Both the position numbers and the translations under genes were made by a program. This document shows positions 1 through 13,626 of a stretch of DNA of 64,000 nucleotides, piece by piece. Origin of the DNA: Spiroplasma chrysopicola DF-1 (lineage in GTDB: Bacteria; Bacillota_I; Bacilli_A; Mycoplasmatales; Mycoplasmataceae); contig NC_021280.1 in assembly GCF_000400935.1 (NCBI RefSeq), positions 1 to 64,000 on the forward strand, given 5' to 3'. The stretch's first letter is position 1; each line of letters opens with the position of its first letter. The notes under the pieces are model-generated. The model had not been told where the DNA came from, did no database searches, and saw only the letters and a list, made by a program, of their open reading frames with translations.

Positions 1-182
1 AAACAAAATTTGTTAATTATGTGGAAAACTAATAAAAATTAAGTAAAATAAGGGTTTAATATTTTTTAAGAAATTAAAGTTTTGTGGAAAACCTAAATTT
101 TTAGCAAATTAAAAATAACTTTTGCGACTTTTCCACATCTTTCTTTATAATAAGAATTAGAAAAAAATGGAGTGAAAAGGCA
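1..182. other. oriC, upstream part (DnaA boxes before dnaA)
   Basis: This AT-rich non-coding stretch before dnaA carries three copies of the 9-mer TTTTCCACA, one mismatch from the DnaA-box consensus TTATCCACA. Two are on the minus strand (20-28 and 83-91) and one on the plus strand (129-137). Together with the boxes between dnaA and dnaN this marks a bipartite mollicute-type origin. The region may extend beyond the left edge of the window. Confidence 0.75.
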
Positions 183-1535
183 ATGAACACAAAAGAATTG
201 TGAACAGAAGTAAAAGAAATTTTGGCACGAGATGAATCGATCCCCCCAGAAATATATAACTACTATATTAGTGATACAAACTTATATACTGTATCAGATA
301 ATAACTGTTTAATTACAACTAAATCAGAAATTGCAATTGGTGTTTTTGAAGCAGGATTAAAAGATAAAATTACCCAAATTCTAAAATCACTAACTGGGAT
401 TGAATATCATACTTCGTTTGAATTAGAACAAAATATTAATAAAAATCCAATTGTTGCAAATAATGTTGATACTTTAAATAATGCCAAAAAAACAATTTAC
501 TATGAAAATTATACTTTTGAAAACTTTGTTAGTGGAGATTCAAACCAAGAGGCTTTACAAGCAGCTTTAGCTGTTGCCCAAGATCTGGGAAATAAATGAA
601 ATCCCTTATTTATTTATGGGGATTCAGGATTAGGAAAAACCCATTTATTATATGCAATTAAGAATAAAGTTGAAGAATTATATGATGGACAATTAAAAGT
701 AAAATACTTACGCGCTGATGAATTTGGAAAAATTGCGATGGATATTTTAAACCAAGGTCACCAAGTAATTGAAGCCTTTAAAACATCATATGATCAATAT
801 GATTGTTTAATGATTGATGATATTCAGCTATTAGCAAAGCGGAATAAAACAAATGAGATTTTCTTCTACATCTTTAATTCATATATTGAAAAAAATAAAC
901 AAATTGTTATTACTTCTGATAAATATCCCGATGATTTAGGGGGATTTGAAGCCCGAATTATTTCACGCTTTTCCTATGGTTTAAGTATTGGCCTAGATTC
1001 ACCTGATTTTGAAACAGCTTTAAAAATCTTAGAGCAAAAATTAAAACAACAACGTAACTTATCATTATTTTCAGAAGAAGCATTAGAATTTATTGCCCTA
1101 AACTTTAACAGTGATGTTAGAAAGTTAGAAGGAGCAATTAAACGTCTCTTATTCTTTGCGGTAATGAATAAAAAACCCGATGAAATTATTACTTTAAAGG
1201 ATGTTGAAAAGTCTTTTAAAGATGCACCCTTGCAAAATAATGAAAAAATTACTTCTAAAAAAATTAAACAAGTAATAGCTGATAACTATAATATTACTAT
1301 CAAAGCAATGATGAGTAAAACAAGGGTTAGCAATGTTATGCAAGCACGTCAATTAGCAATGTATTTTTGTCGAACTTTATTAGATGACCCTTTTACAAGA
1401 ATTGGGGTAGAATTTGGTGGTAAAGATCATACAACTGTCATGAATAGTGTTAAAAAAGTTGAAAACCAAATTACAACAAATAAAGAATTTAAATATTTTG
1501 TTAATTCAATTCGTAAAAAAATTGAAGGAAAATAA
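183..1535 (+). CDS. dnaA: Chromosomal replication initiator DnaA
   Basis: DnaA binds its 9-mer boxes at oriC, opens the duplex and recruits the helicase. The 450-aa protein has an N-terminal interaction domain (about 1-85), an AAA+ domain with Walker A GDSGLGKT at 146-153 and a Walker B-type IDDIQ, and a C-terminal DNA-binding domain ending in the family signature around DHTTVMNSV. TGA codons near 201 and 597 must be read as Trp. The ATG at 183 is chosen because it gives the usual family N-terminus and follows a purine-rich AGTGAAAAGG; the ATG at 167 is out of frame. DnaA boxes on both sides suggest autoregulation. It is the first gene of the dnaA-dnaN pair. Confidence 0.97.
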
Positions 1536-1701
1536 TCACATTTTTATCCACTAGTTTTTATTGGTGAAATAGCCTTATTAATATTTATTTTTTAAAAGTT
1601 ATCCACAATTTCAACAAACTAATAATAATAATTTAAATAAATAAAATTTAATATATATTAGGATATAATGATTATATATGGTTGTAAGAGAGGTATAAGT
1701 A
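1536..1701. other. oriC, dnaA-dnaN intergenic part
   Basis: The spacer holds a perfect DnaA box TTATCCACA at 1599-1607 and a near-match TTATCCACT at 1544-1552, both on the plus strand, in very AT-rich DNA that could serve as the unwinding element. A TATAAT at 1664-1669, with no good -35, may be the -10 of a dnaN promoter. Confidence 0.75.
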
Positions 1702-2820
1702 ATGATTATTAATATTAAACGTGAAAGTATTTTAGAAGAATTATTAAAAGTAAGTCGAATTATTTCACAAAAAACATTAATTCCTTCCTTATTAGGAATT
1801 TTGATTGAAGTAAAGAAAGATAAAGTAACATTTACTACATCTGATGGTGATACTTCAATTAAATCAGAAATCTTAATTGGTAATAATTTAGTAATTAAAT
1901 CAATTGGTAATATTTTAATTAAAAATAAATTCATTATTGAAGTTATTCGAAAAATTGAAGATGAATTTATTACATTAGAGGCTGTAGAAGGATCATTAAT
2001 TAAAATTAAAGCTCATAATTTTGATTCAGTTTTAAATACCTTAACAGCATCAGATTATCCTCATTTAGCATTTGAAACAGAAGGAAAAGAAATTACTTTT
2101 ACAAGTAATTTATTAAAAGAAATTATTTCGCAAACAAGTTTTGCAATTGGGGAAAAAGAAAAACGAATTGTTTTTAATGGTCTTAATTTAAAAACCGATT
2201 TAACAAAACAAGAATTAATTATTACAGCAACTGATTCTTTCCGATTATCATCTAAAAAAATTAAGTATCACAATTCAAACGAATTTGATGTTATTATTCC
2301 TGGGAAATTTATTAATGAAATTGGTAAATTAATTAATGATAATGATGACATTATTATGAAAATCAATGAAAAATCAGTTAGTGTTTTATTAAATAATACA
2401 ATTATTCAATCAAAAATTATTGAAGGAAAATATCCTGATACAACAAAAGTTATTCCAGATAATTTTAATACTTCATTAACAGTTAATAATCGTGAACTAA
2501 TTAAAATTATTGAACGGGCAAGTGTTTTATCAAATGAAGCAATGACAACAATTGTGACTTTAAAAATTGGTAATCAAAAAGTTAAAATTACTTCATTTAC
2601 ACAAGAAATTGGAAATACTGAAGAAGAAATTCAAGATTATAAAATTGAAGGAAGTGATCAAATTATTTCCTTTAACTCAAAATATATTTTAGATGCTTTA
2701 AAAGCTTTTAAAACAAGAGAAGTAACAATTAAAATGATTGATGAAGCAAAACCATTAATTATTGTTGCCCAAGAAGATGACACATTACAACAGTTAGTGT
2801 TACCAATTCGTTCATATTAA
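1702..2820 (+). CDS. dnaN: DNA polymerase III beta sliding clamp
   Basis: This is the processivity clamp, a ring-shaped dimer that tethers the replicative polymerase to DNA. The 372-aa length is typical of the family, and the sequence contains no Trp codon, so it reads intact under any code. The C-terminus ends in the LVLPIRSY form of the conserved clamp tail that lines the partner-binding pocket (family consensus near MP[MV]R[L/P]). It lies directly after the oriC box cluster and is followed by its own intrinsic terminator. Confidence 0.96.
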   Translation: MIINIKRESILEELLKVSRIISQKTLIPSLLGILIEVKKDKVTFTTSDGDTSIKSEILIGNNLVIKSIGNILIKNKFIIEVIRKIEDEFITLEAVEGSLIKIKAHNFDSVLNTLTASDYPHLAFETEGKEITFTSNLLKEIISQTSFAIGEKEKRIVFNGLNLKTDLTKQELIITATDSFRLSSKKIKYHNSNEFDVIIPGKFINEIGKLINDNDDIIMKINEKSVSVLLNNTIIQSKIIEGKYPDTTKVIPDNFNTSLTVNNRELIKIIERASVLSNEAMTTIVTLKIGNQKVKITSFTQEIGNTEEEIQDYKIEGSDQIISFNSKYILDALKAFKTREVTIKMIDEAKPLIIVAQEDDTLQQLVLPIRSY

Positions 2821-2846
2821 GTTAGTGGTTTAAAACTAAAAATTTT

Positions 2847-2879
2847 AAAATAGTTATTCTTAAAATAACTATTTTTTTA
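2847..2879 (+). terminator. Intrinsic terminator after dnaN
   Basis: A 12-bp stem (arms 2847-2858 and 2864-2875, loop CTTAA) merges into a T run, closing the dnaA-dnaN unit. Confidence 0.8.
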
Positions 2880-2961
2880 TTTTATTAGTTTGTTTTATTG
2901 AAAATAAGGAATAAAAAAAATTAAAATAAAAAAATTAAAAATAATTTATTCTTGGCATAAT

Positions 2962-2992
2962 TTGGTACTTAAATCGTCTAATATGGTAAAAT
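2962..2992 (+). promoter_or_regulatory. Candidate gyrB promoter
   Basis: An extended -10 TGGTAAAAT (2984-2992) lies 27 bp before the gyrB start. A TTGGTA at 2962-2967 could be the -35 but its spacing (19 bp) is long, so the call is tentative. Confidence 0.4.
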
Positions 2993-3000
2993 GTCTTTAG

Positions 3001-4938
<1,938 letters not shown>

Positions 4939-4956
4939 AGATAAGGAGAAAAGAAA

Positions 4957-7416
4957 ATGAATCCAGAAGATAATAACTATGATTATGATGGAAAAATAAA
5001 AGATGTTGATATTTCTGATGAAATGAAAACAGGTTTTTTAGATTATGCTATGTCAGTTATTGTTTCACGGGCAATCCCAGATGTTCGCGATGGGTTAAAA
5101 CCTGTTCATCGTCGAATTATTTATGCAATGTGAGATCTAAATATGACATATGATAAGCAACATAAAAAATCAGCGCGGATTGTTGGGGAAGTAATTGGGA
5201 AATATCACCCGCATGGAGATACAGCTGTTTATGAAGCAATGGTAAGAATGGCACAAGATTTTTCATATCGTTATCCGTTAATTGATGGTCATGGAAATTT
5301 TGGATCAATGGATGGTGATGCCCCAGCGGCGATGCGTTATACAGAAGCAAGGATGAGTAAAATTGCTGGGGAATTAATTAAAGATATTGAAAAAGAAACA
5401 GTAATTTTTGCTGATAATTATGATGGTAGTGAACAAGAACCAACTTTTTTACCAGGTTATTTTCCAAACCTATTAGTGAATGGGGCAAGTGGAATTGCTG
5501 TTGGAATGGCAACTAATATTCCGCCCCATAATTTGGGGGAAGTAATTGATGGAGTTATTGCAATTACAAAAAATAAAGAAATCACAACAGCCCAATTAAC
5601 AAAAATTATTCGTGGTCCAGATTTCCCAACAGGAGCTTTAATTACAACGGGAACAAGTTTATTAAAAGCATATGAGACAGGGAATGGGGCAATTACAATT
5701 CGTTCAAAAGTAAGTATTGAAGAAAATAATAATAAGAAAAAAATTATTATCTCAGAAATTCCCTATCAAGTTAATAAGGCAAAGTTAGTTGAAAAAATTG
5801 CTGATTTAATTAAAGAAAAAACAATTGTTGGAATTGCTGATTTACGGGATGAATCAAACCGTGAAGGGGTTAGAATTGTTATTGAATTAAAACGCGATGT
5901 GCAAGAGACATTTATTTTAAATAAATTATATAAAATGACCCCATTGCAGACAAATTATTCATTAAATATTTTAGCGTTGTCCAAAAATCAACCAAAAATA
6001 ATGGGGATTAAACAAATTCTTAATTATTTTATTGAGCATCAAATTAATATTATTATTAAAAGAAGCCAGTATGATTTAAAAAAATGTCAGAATCGTTTAC
6101 TAATTTTAGAAGGATTAAGAATTGCCTTAGATCATATTGATGAAGTGATTAGAATTATCAAACAATCACCAACAACACAAGAAGCCAATGATGGTTTGGT
6201 TAGAGCATTTAAGTTAGCTGTTGAACAAGCTAAAGCAATTTTAGAAATGCGTTTACAACGATTAACTGGATTAGAGATTAAAAAAATTATTAGTGAAATA
6301 ATAGCAATCAAAACTGAGATTCTGGAGCTAGAAAAAATTATTAATAATAGTGATTATCAAATTGAAATTATGATTAAAGAATTAGAAGAAATTAAAAATA
6401 AATATGGTGATCAACGTCGAAGTCAAATTATTCAAGAAGAATTAACAGAGATTGATCCGGAAGAATTAATTAAACAAGAAAGTATTTTAATTTTATTAAC
6501 AAAAGATGGTTATATTAAGCGTGTTACAGAAGATACTTTTAAAACTCAAAATCGGGGTGGTAAAGGAATTATTGGAACAGCTAATAATGTTGATGATAGT
6601 ATCAATAAGATAGTTTTAGCTAATAGTATTGATTCATTATTTTTCTTTTCTAATTCGGGAAAAGTTTATAAATTACGAGCATACCAAGTTGAAAGTTATT
6701 CACGCCAAGCTCGCGGATTACCAATTATTAATTTAATTGCAATTGATAAAAAAGAGCAAATTAAAACAATTTTAACGATTAATGAAAGTATCTCCCAAGA
6801 AAGTAATTTATTTTTTGTTACAAAAAAAGGATTAATTAAGAAAACAAAACTAGCTGAATTTAGTCAAATTCGTCAATCAGGAAAAGTGGCAATTGAATTA
6901 AAAGATGGTGATGAATTAGTTGATGTTATTGTTAGTGAAGATAATTGTGATATTATTATTGCAAATGATGATGGTAAAGTAATCCGTTTTAATGAAAAAG
7001 AAATTCGTTCAATGAGTAGACAATCAATTGGAGTAAAAGGTATTATAAATGATAAAGGGGAAACAATCAGTATTTCATCTCGATTGGCCGGCGAAGAATA
7101 TATTTTATCAGTAACAGAAAATGGGTTTGCTAAAAAAACTTTAATTTCTGAATATCGCGTAACTGGTCGTGGTGGTAAAGGTGTTAAGTCTATGAACTTA
7201 ACATATAAAACAGGAAAATTAAATTTTGTTAACTTTGTTAGAAATGATGCGGAAATAATTATCGCAACAAAACAAGGTAATATTATTCGACTACCATTAT
7301 CACAAATTCCAACATTTGGGCGAACAACATCAGGTGTCAAACTAATTAAGTTAAATAAAGATGATAAAATTGAAGTAGTTGAATTACTAAGAATCAATGA
7401 TTTAAAAGGAGAATAA
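4957..7416 (+). CDS. gyrA: DNA gyrase subunit A
   Basis: This is the DNA-breaking and rejoining subunit of gyrase. The 819-aa protein has the winged-helix/tower region with catalytic tyrosine Y128 in AAMRYTE, and a C-terminal set of beta-pinwheel repeats (for example the GGKG-containing repeats near residues 530 and 740). Only one TGA (Trp, near 5131) interrupts it under the standard code, early in the gene. In the quinolone-determining region the residues matching E. coli S83 and D87 are T89 and E93, a conservative pattern. It is topoisomerase II rather than ParC because of its position beside gyrB and the GyrA-type C-terminal domain. Confidence 0.96.
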
Positions 7417-7418
7417 GT

Positions 7419-8693
<1,275 letters not shown>

Positions 8694-8721
8694 GAGCGTT
8701 TATTAAGCTTTTTTTATTTAA

Positions 8722-8737
8722 TGTTTCACGTGAAACA
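8722..8737. other. parS site 1 (ParB binding palindrome)
   Basis: TGTTTCACGTGAAACA is an exact 16-bp palindrome identical to the well-known ParB/Spo0J recognition sequence of Firmicutes. Its location under 9 kb from dnaA is where origin-proximal centromere sites are expected. Confidence 0.92.
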
Positions 8738-8795
8738 AAAGTAAATTCAAGCAGAAATATTTGGGAAAGTGCTATTAAAAAAAGTTACTAAAAAA

Positions 8796-8811
8796 TGTTT
8801 CACGTGAAACA
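8796..8811. other. parS site 2 (ParB binding palindrome)
   Basis: A second exact copy of the 16-bp parS palindrome lies 74 bp after the first, giving a tandem pair for ParB loading and spreading. Confidence 0.92.
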
Positions 8812-8843
8812 AAAAAAAGAAGTGTTTTTTAACATTAAAAAGT

Positions 8844-8871
8844 TTGCTTTTTTAGATATTATTGATATAAT
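8844..8871 (+). promoter_or_regulatory. Promoter of SRP RNA gene
   Basis: TTGCTT (8844-8849) and a perfect TATAAT (8866-8871) are separated by 16 bp and place the start near 8877, the first base of the closing stem of the SRP RNA. Confidence 0.75.
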
Positions 8872-8876
8872 AATTA

Positions 8877-8962
8877 ATGCCATTACAATAGTTACATTTG
8901 AAACTGGTCAGGACCGGAAGGTAGCAGCCATAAGACTAAGGACTATGTGTATTGGCATTTTT
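8877..8962 (+). ncRNA. ffs: Signal recognition particle RNA (4.5S/scRNA type)
   Basis: The block GGTCAGGACCGGAAGGTAGC (8906-8925), followed by AGCC, is the universal helix-8 core: the GGAA tetraloop plus the asymmetric internal loop bound by Ffh. The ends pair (ATGCCA near 8877 with TGGCAT near 8953-8958) and a T6 run follows, so the closing helix probably doubles as the terminator. At about 85 nt it is the short form without an Alu domain. It sits just upstream of tadA. Confidence 0.92.
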
Positions 8963-8982
8963 TATAGCAAAAGGTGGATAAA

Positions 8983-9426
8983 ATGAATAATAAAGAAGAG
9001 ATTTTTCAAAAACTTTATAGTTTAGTAAAAAAAGCCGCAAAGAAAGATTCAGTCCCAATCGCAGCGATTATTAGCAACAAAAAGGGCGAAATTATTGGTA
9101 TTGGACAAAATAAAACTAATAAAAATATTGTTACATCCCATGCAGAGATTTATGCGATTAATCAAGCTTGTAAAAAAATAAAAGCTTCAAAATTGCAAGA
9201 TTGTACAATTTGGATAACAGTTGAACCGTGTATGATGTGCTTGGGGGCGATTGTAAACGCAGGGATAAAAAAAATTAATTATTATTTAGAAAATGAAAAA
9301 TTTGGCTTTGTAAAATCTAACCACACCTTTGACTTATCGAAAATGGCAATACATAAAATTAATGATAATAAAGAAAAAAATGATTTAAAAAATATTATGC
9401 AAGGTTTTTTTCTTAAACTAAGATAA
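8983..9426 (+). CDS. tadA: tRNA-specific adenosine deaminase TadA
   Basis: TadA converts A34 to inosine in the tRNA-Arg anticodon ACG wobble position. The 147-aa protein belongs to the cytidine-deaminase fold and shows the zinc and proton-shuttle residues H53 and E55 (HAE) and C83 and C86 (PCMMC), followed by GAIVNAGI. The ATG at 8983 is chosen because AAAGGTGG lies 5 bp upstream; a GTG at 8974 would put the ribosome site inside the gene. A related cytidine or guanine deaminase is possible, but position and length fit TadA. Confidence 0.85.
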   Translation: MNNKEEIFQKLYSLVKKAAKKDSVPIAAIISNKKGEIIGIGQNKTNKNIVTSHAEIYAINQACKKIKASKLQDCTIWITVEPCMMCLGAIVNAGIKKINYYLENEKFGFVKSNHTFDLSKMAIHKINDNKEKNDLKNIMQGFFLKLR

Positions 9427-9500
9427 CAATTTAGGTTTAAAAATAGTAAAATAAGACTAGATTTAATTAGCTTAATTAATTACTATTTGGGGGGAATAAA

Positions 9501-11540
9501 ATGAATTACATATCATTATATCGAAAATATCGTCCTAATGGCTTTGATCGTGTAATAGGACAAACAGAAATTAAGGTTGCATTACAAAACGCAATTAGTA
9601 ATAATTCGTTTTCACATGCCTATTTATTTTCCGGACCACGGGGAACAGGAAAAACATCAATTGCAAAAATTTTTGCCAAAAGTATTAATTGTGAAAATTT
9701 GGTAAGTGGAGTTGCTTGTAATAATTGTATTAACTGTCTTGAAATGAATCAAGGTTTTGCTGTTGATGTTTTAGAAATTGATGCCGCTTCAAATAACGGG
9801 GTTGATGAAATTAGAGAAATTCGGAATAACGTTCAGTTATCACCAACAAAAGCAAAATATAAAGTTTATATTATTGATGAAATTCATATGCTAACTAATT
9901 CCGCTTTTAATGCGTTATTAAAAACATTAGAAGAGCCACCAAAACATGTTATTTTTATTTTAGCAACAACAGAAAGTCATAAAATTCCAGCAACAATTAT
10001 TTCCCGTTGTCAGCAGTATAATTTTCGAAAAATATCAAAAAGCGAATTAGAACAAAATTTAATTAATATTTTAAACCATGAGCAAATTAAATTTGAAGAA
10101 TTAGCAATTAAAGAAATTGCTTTATTATCAGATGGTAGTGCCAGGGACTCATTGAGTATTTTAGAACAAGTTGTAATGTTTTCAAATCGCAATGTTACAT
10201 TAGAGGCAGTTAATACTATTTTTGCAACAGTTTCAAAACAAAATAAATTAGCGATTTTAAAAAATATTTTTGAAAATAATGCTAATGAAGTTTTAGAAAC
10301 TAGTAAGAAACTTTATTTTGCTGGAACAGATTTTGAACTATTAGCAATTTCCTTGCTAGATATTTTAAAAGAAATTTTTGAGTTTAAACAAACAAATAAT
10401 CTTAATTTTTTAACAATCTTATCAAAAACCGAAGCTGAAATTTTTGCGAATAAACTAACTTCTAAAGAGCTAGTAAGTTTAATTGATCTGTTAACAGATA
10501 ATTTAAATAAAATGAAATTAGCAAAATCGCAAGAGTTATATTTTGAATTAATCTTACTAAAAGCTTTATCATTTTTTGAAGATAATAAGAAAGATTTAAC
10601 AGATTTAGTACTTTCAAATGGAATTAAAGATTTTAAAATGGTGCAACCAGAAATTAAAGAACAAAATATTTATCCAGAAAGTAATAAAAATATAAAAATA
10701 TATTCTAAAAATAATATTAAACATAACCAAGAACCAGTTGATAATAATCTTTTTACAGCAGAACAGCAACAAGCAGAAATCAAAGACAATGTTGAAATTG
10801 AACAAGAGGATATTCCAATGGAAGGATTATTTGAAAATAGTTTTATAGCTCCTGCTGATCCTGACCAGTTTTTTACTAATGAAGAAAATGTTGAAACAGG
10901 AATCCCAGCTAGTGAAAAAGTAATAATTAAAAATGAAGAATTGAATGAAACAAATAGTGGATTTGAAAATAATATTGCTGGGATAACAAATCTTGATAAG
11001 TACCGTGATGATATTAAGAAACGAATTAATATTTATAATTTCACTGATATTAATTATTCGGTTAATCAAATTTTAAATATTTTAGTAGCTGCCAATAAAG
11101 AAAACCGCGAAAAATTTGAAACTTTTTTTAATGAATTAATTAAAACAAAAGATAAAAAAATTAACTTTGAGAAATTAATTAGTTTCTATGGTGTTAAATA
11201 TACTGCGGCATCTGACCAAGGACTAATTATTGTTACAAGCACAAAACCAGAAGCAAATTGAATTAGTCATGAAATGAGTGACTGAGAATTTAGAAATAAA
11301 TTATTTGAATACTTTGATTCTGATTTTGTTATTATTGCTTTAAGCGAAAATGAATGATCAAACATTAAAGGTGATTATTTAAAATTACGACAAGTAAATA
11401 AATTACCAACAGTAACACTAGTTGATGTTGAAGAGTTTTATCAAAACTTATTAATTAAGCAAATTGATGACTATGAAAGTCACAAAGAAGCAATTGAAAC
11501 AGGAAAACAAATTTTTGATAATATTAAAATTATCGATTAA
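9501..11540 (+). CDS. dnaX: DNA polymerase III gamma/tau subunit
   Basis: This is the clamp-loader ATPase that opens the beta clamp and, in the tau form, organises the replisome. The 679-aa product starts with YRKYRP and has Walker A GPRGTGKTS near residue 45, a four-cysteine zinc module in residues 64-80 (CNNCINC), Walker B IIDEIHML and sensor motif residues LEEPP. The C-terminal third is acidic and low in complexity, then a short folded end. Three TGA codons (11259, 11283, 11356) near the 3' end encode Trp. GGGGGG before the start is a strong ribosome site. It heads the dnaX-recR-tmk-holB operon; ybaB, usually between dnaX and recR, is absent. Confidence 0.95.
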
Positions 11541-11556
11541 AATTTAGGGTGAAAAA

Positions 11557-12138
11557 ATGAACTATGAAGAATTAATTCAAAAATTAAAGAATTATTTAGG
11601 AATTGGTAAAAAGAATGCGGAAAAAGTTTTTAATAAGTTAGTTGTTAATCAAAAACAAAATTTTGAATTACAAAATATTTTGCAAGAAATAGCAACAAAT
11701 TATTATCAATGCCCAATTTGTTTTTCGTTAGCTGAGAAAGGCAATTGCTTATTTTGTCATAATCCTAATCGCGATCAAAGTAAACTATGTATTGTGACAA
11801 ATCTTTCTGATATTTTAACTTTTGAAAAAGCAAAAATCTTTAATGGTGTATACCATGTTTTAAATTATGAAATTAATATTAAAAATGGTATTACACCAGA
11901 GAAAATAACTTTTTCTGCTCTAGAAAAAAGAATGAATGATAAAATAATTAAAGAAGTCATTATTGCAGTAAGCGCGACTTTTGAGGGAGAAATAACTGCC
12001 CAGTATTTGAAAAAAATCTTAGGGTACAATGATGTTAAAATTTCACGTTTAGCACGAGGAATCCCAATTGGAGGTTCATTAGACTATGTTGATGAGATTA
12101 CATTAAAGCAAGCTTTAGAAGGACGAAAAGAAATTTAA
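11557..12138 (+). CDS. recR: Recombination mediator RecR
   Basis: RecR works with RecO (and RecF) to load RecA at gaps. The 193-aa protein has an N-terminal helix-hairpin-helix region ([11 protein letters not shown]), a C4 zinc finger ([16 protein letters not shown], residues 53-68) and a Toprim domain ending in the conserved [14 protein letters not shown]. In the Toprim domain the usual acidic motif reads VTNLSDIL, somewhat divergent from the VE..DV pattern of well-studied RecR proteins. It lies 16 bp after dnaX. Confidence 0.93.
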   Translation: MNYEELIQKLKNYLGIGKKNAEKVFNKLVVNQKQNFELQNILQEIATNYYQCPICFSLAEKGNCLFCHNPNRDQSKLCIVTNLSDILTFEKAKIFNGVYHVLNYEINIKNGITPEKITFSALEKRMNDKIIKEVIIAVSATFEGEITAQYLKKILGYNDVKISRLARGIPIGGSLDYVDEITLKQALEGRKEI

Positions 12139-12149
12139 GGAGTGGAAAT

Positions 12150-12794
12150 ATGCTATTTATAACTTTAGAAGGAATTGATGGGTCAGGAAAAACAACAATT
12201 GCCAAATTATTACGTGAAAAATTACGATCAGAAGGCTATAATGTTGTGTTAACTCGTGAACCAGGGGGAGATGAGATTGCTGAACAAATTCGTGAAATTA
12301 TTTTAAGTAAGAAAAATGAAAAAATGGATCCATGAACAGAAGCCCTATTATATATTGCGGCTCGCTGTCAACATGTTTCTCAAGATATTTTACCAGCGTT
12401 AAAAGAAGGGGCAATTGTTATTTGCGACCGATTTATGGATTCAACTTCAGCTTATCAAGGTTATGCAAGAGGATTAGGAATTAGAACATTAGATGAAATT
12501 CAATCAATGGTATTAGGAACAACAAAACCAGATTTAACACTTTTCTTTGATATTGAACCAAAAGTCGCATTGAATCGAATGCAAGAACGTTCAGAGGATG
12601 AAATGAATCGCTTAGATTTAGAAAAAAGTACATTTCATGAAAAAGTATATGAAGGGTATCAAGTTTTAATCAGTGAGCATTCAGAACGAATTAAAGTGAT
12701 TGATGCTGATAAATCAATTAACGAAGTGTTAGAACAAGTATATTATTATGTCTATAATGCAATTGATAAAATTAAGGCGCAAAAAAATGGATAG
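12150..12794 (+). CDS. tmk: Thymidylate kinase
   Basis: Tmk phosphorylates dTMP to dTDP, the step after thymidine kinase. The 214-aa product has Walker [10 protein letters not shown] near residue 10, the [13 protein letters not shown] segment, and the DR(Y/F) motif as [12 protein letters not shown] that contacts the nucleobase. One TGA (12333) is Trp. It overlaps holB by 8 bp. Together with tdk later in this window it makes a thymidine salvage route. Confidence 0.95.
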
Positions 12795-13626
12795 CTTGTT
12801 TACCGACCAAGATTTTAAAAAAATTGCTTTTTTAAAAGAACAAGTTAAAAATAATTCTTTTCCTAATCAGCTGTTAATTATTAATAATGATAGTGATAAA
12901 TTAAATCAGTTTGCCAATTTGCTGGCACGCTTTTTAGTATGTCAAAATAATCTTGAGCTTAATTGTTCATGTAATAATTGTCAAAGAATTAATAATAATA
13001 CTTTCTATGATTTGAAAGTTTGTGGTGATTATCTAAGCGCAATTAAAAAAGAAGAAATTCAAGAAATTATTGCTAGTTTTCAATATTCTGCTTTAGAAGC
13101 AAATGGGAAAAAGATTTATCTTATTCGCGGAGCCGAATTAATGACCCCTGAAGCTGCTAATTCTCTGCTAAAGTTTTTAGAAGAACCATCAGAAACAACG
13201 TATGCAATTTTATTAACAAAAAATAAAAATAAAGTGTTGGATACAATTAAATCGCGTTGTTTAAATTTACTATTGAATAATGTTATTGTAAATCAAGTAA
13301 TTGAAGATTTTAAAAAAGAATTTGTTATTAACTTTTTTAGTAGTTTAGAAAACAATAAAGAAAATATTTTTATTTTAATTAGGGAATTATTTGGATATAG
13401 TAATCTTGATAATCAAGAAATTCTCTTTTTGATTGGTAATGTTATTAAAAATAGCGCATGGCAAGAATATAATATTGGTAGTCAAAAATTGATTACAACG
13501 CTAGAAACTAAAAAAAATAAATTAATTGAAATTTGTTTTGCGATGGGTAATTTATTAACTGATAACTTAAATAAAGAATTAGTGTTAGAAAAAGCGATGA
13601 TTGATTTTTATAATGAGGTGGTTTAA
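12787..13626 (+). CDS. holB: DNA polymerase III delta' subunit
   Basis: Delta' is a clamp-loader subunit that joins DnaX. The 279-aa protein has a small cysteine cluster (CNNC-type, about residues 60-67) and the LLKFLEEP motif found in delta' and DnaX, but no Walker A, as usual for delta'. The ATG at 12787 overlaps the end of tmk and follows AAGGCG; upstream in-frame starts lie deeper inside tmk. Its stop overlaps the next start as TAATG. Confidence 0.9.
   Translation: MDSLFTDQDFKKIAFLKEQVKNNSFPNQLLIINNDSDKLNQFANLLARFLVCQNNLELNCSCNNCQRINNNTFYDLKVCGDYLSAIKKEEIQEIIASFQYSALEANGKKIYLIRGAELMTPEAANSLLKFLEEPSETTYAILLTKNKNKVLDTIKSRCLNLLLNNVIVNQVIEDFKKEFVINFFSSLENNKENIFILIRELFGYSNLDNQEILFLIGNVIKNSAWQEYNIGSQKLITTLETKKNKLIEICFAMGNLLTDNLNKELVLEKAMIDFYNEVV

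Larger units (their letters stand above)
8694..8876. other. Intergenic spacer with two parS sites and SRP RNA promoter
   Basis: This spacer between serS and the SRP RNA gene contains two exact parS palindromes and, at its right end, the SRP RNA promoter. I see no coding sequence: a short reading frame starting inside the second parS (8795) crosses the SRP RNA gene and is not credible. Confidence 0.7.

Noticed and set aside
6873..7397. 174-codon open frame on the minus strand
   Set aside because: It lies fully inside gyrA, whose protein motifs are clear, and has no ribosome site or recognisable product.
8795..8986. Possible 63-aa gene beginning MFHVKQ
   Set aside because: Its start lies inside the second parS palindrome, which always yields this peptide, and it runs through the SRP RNA gene.
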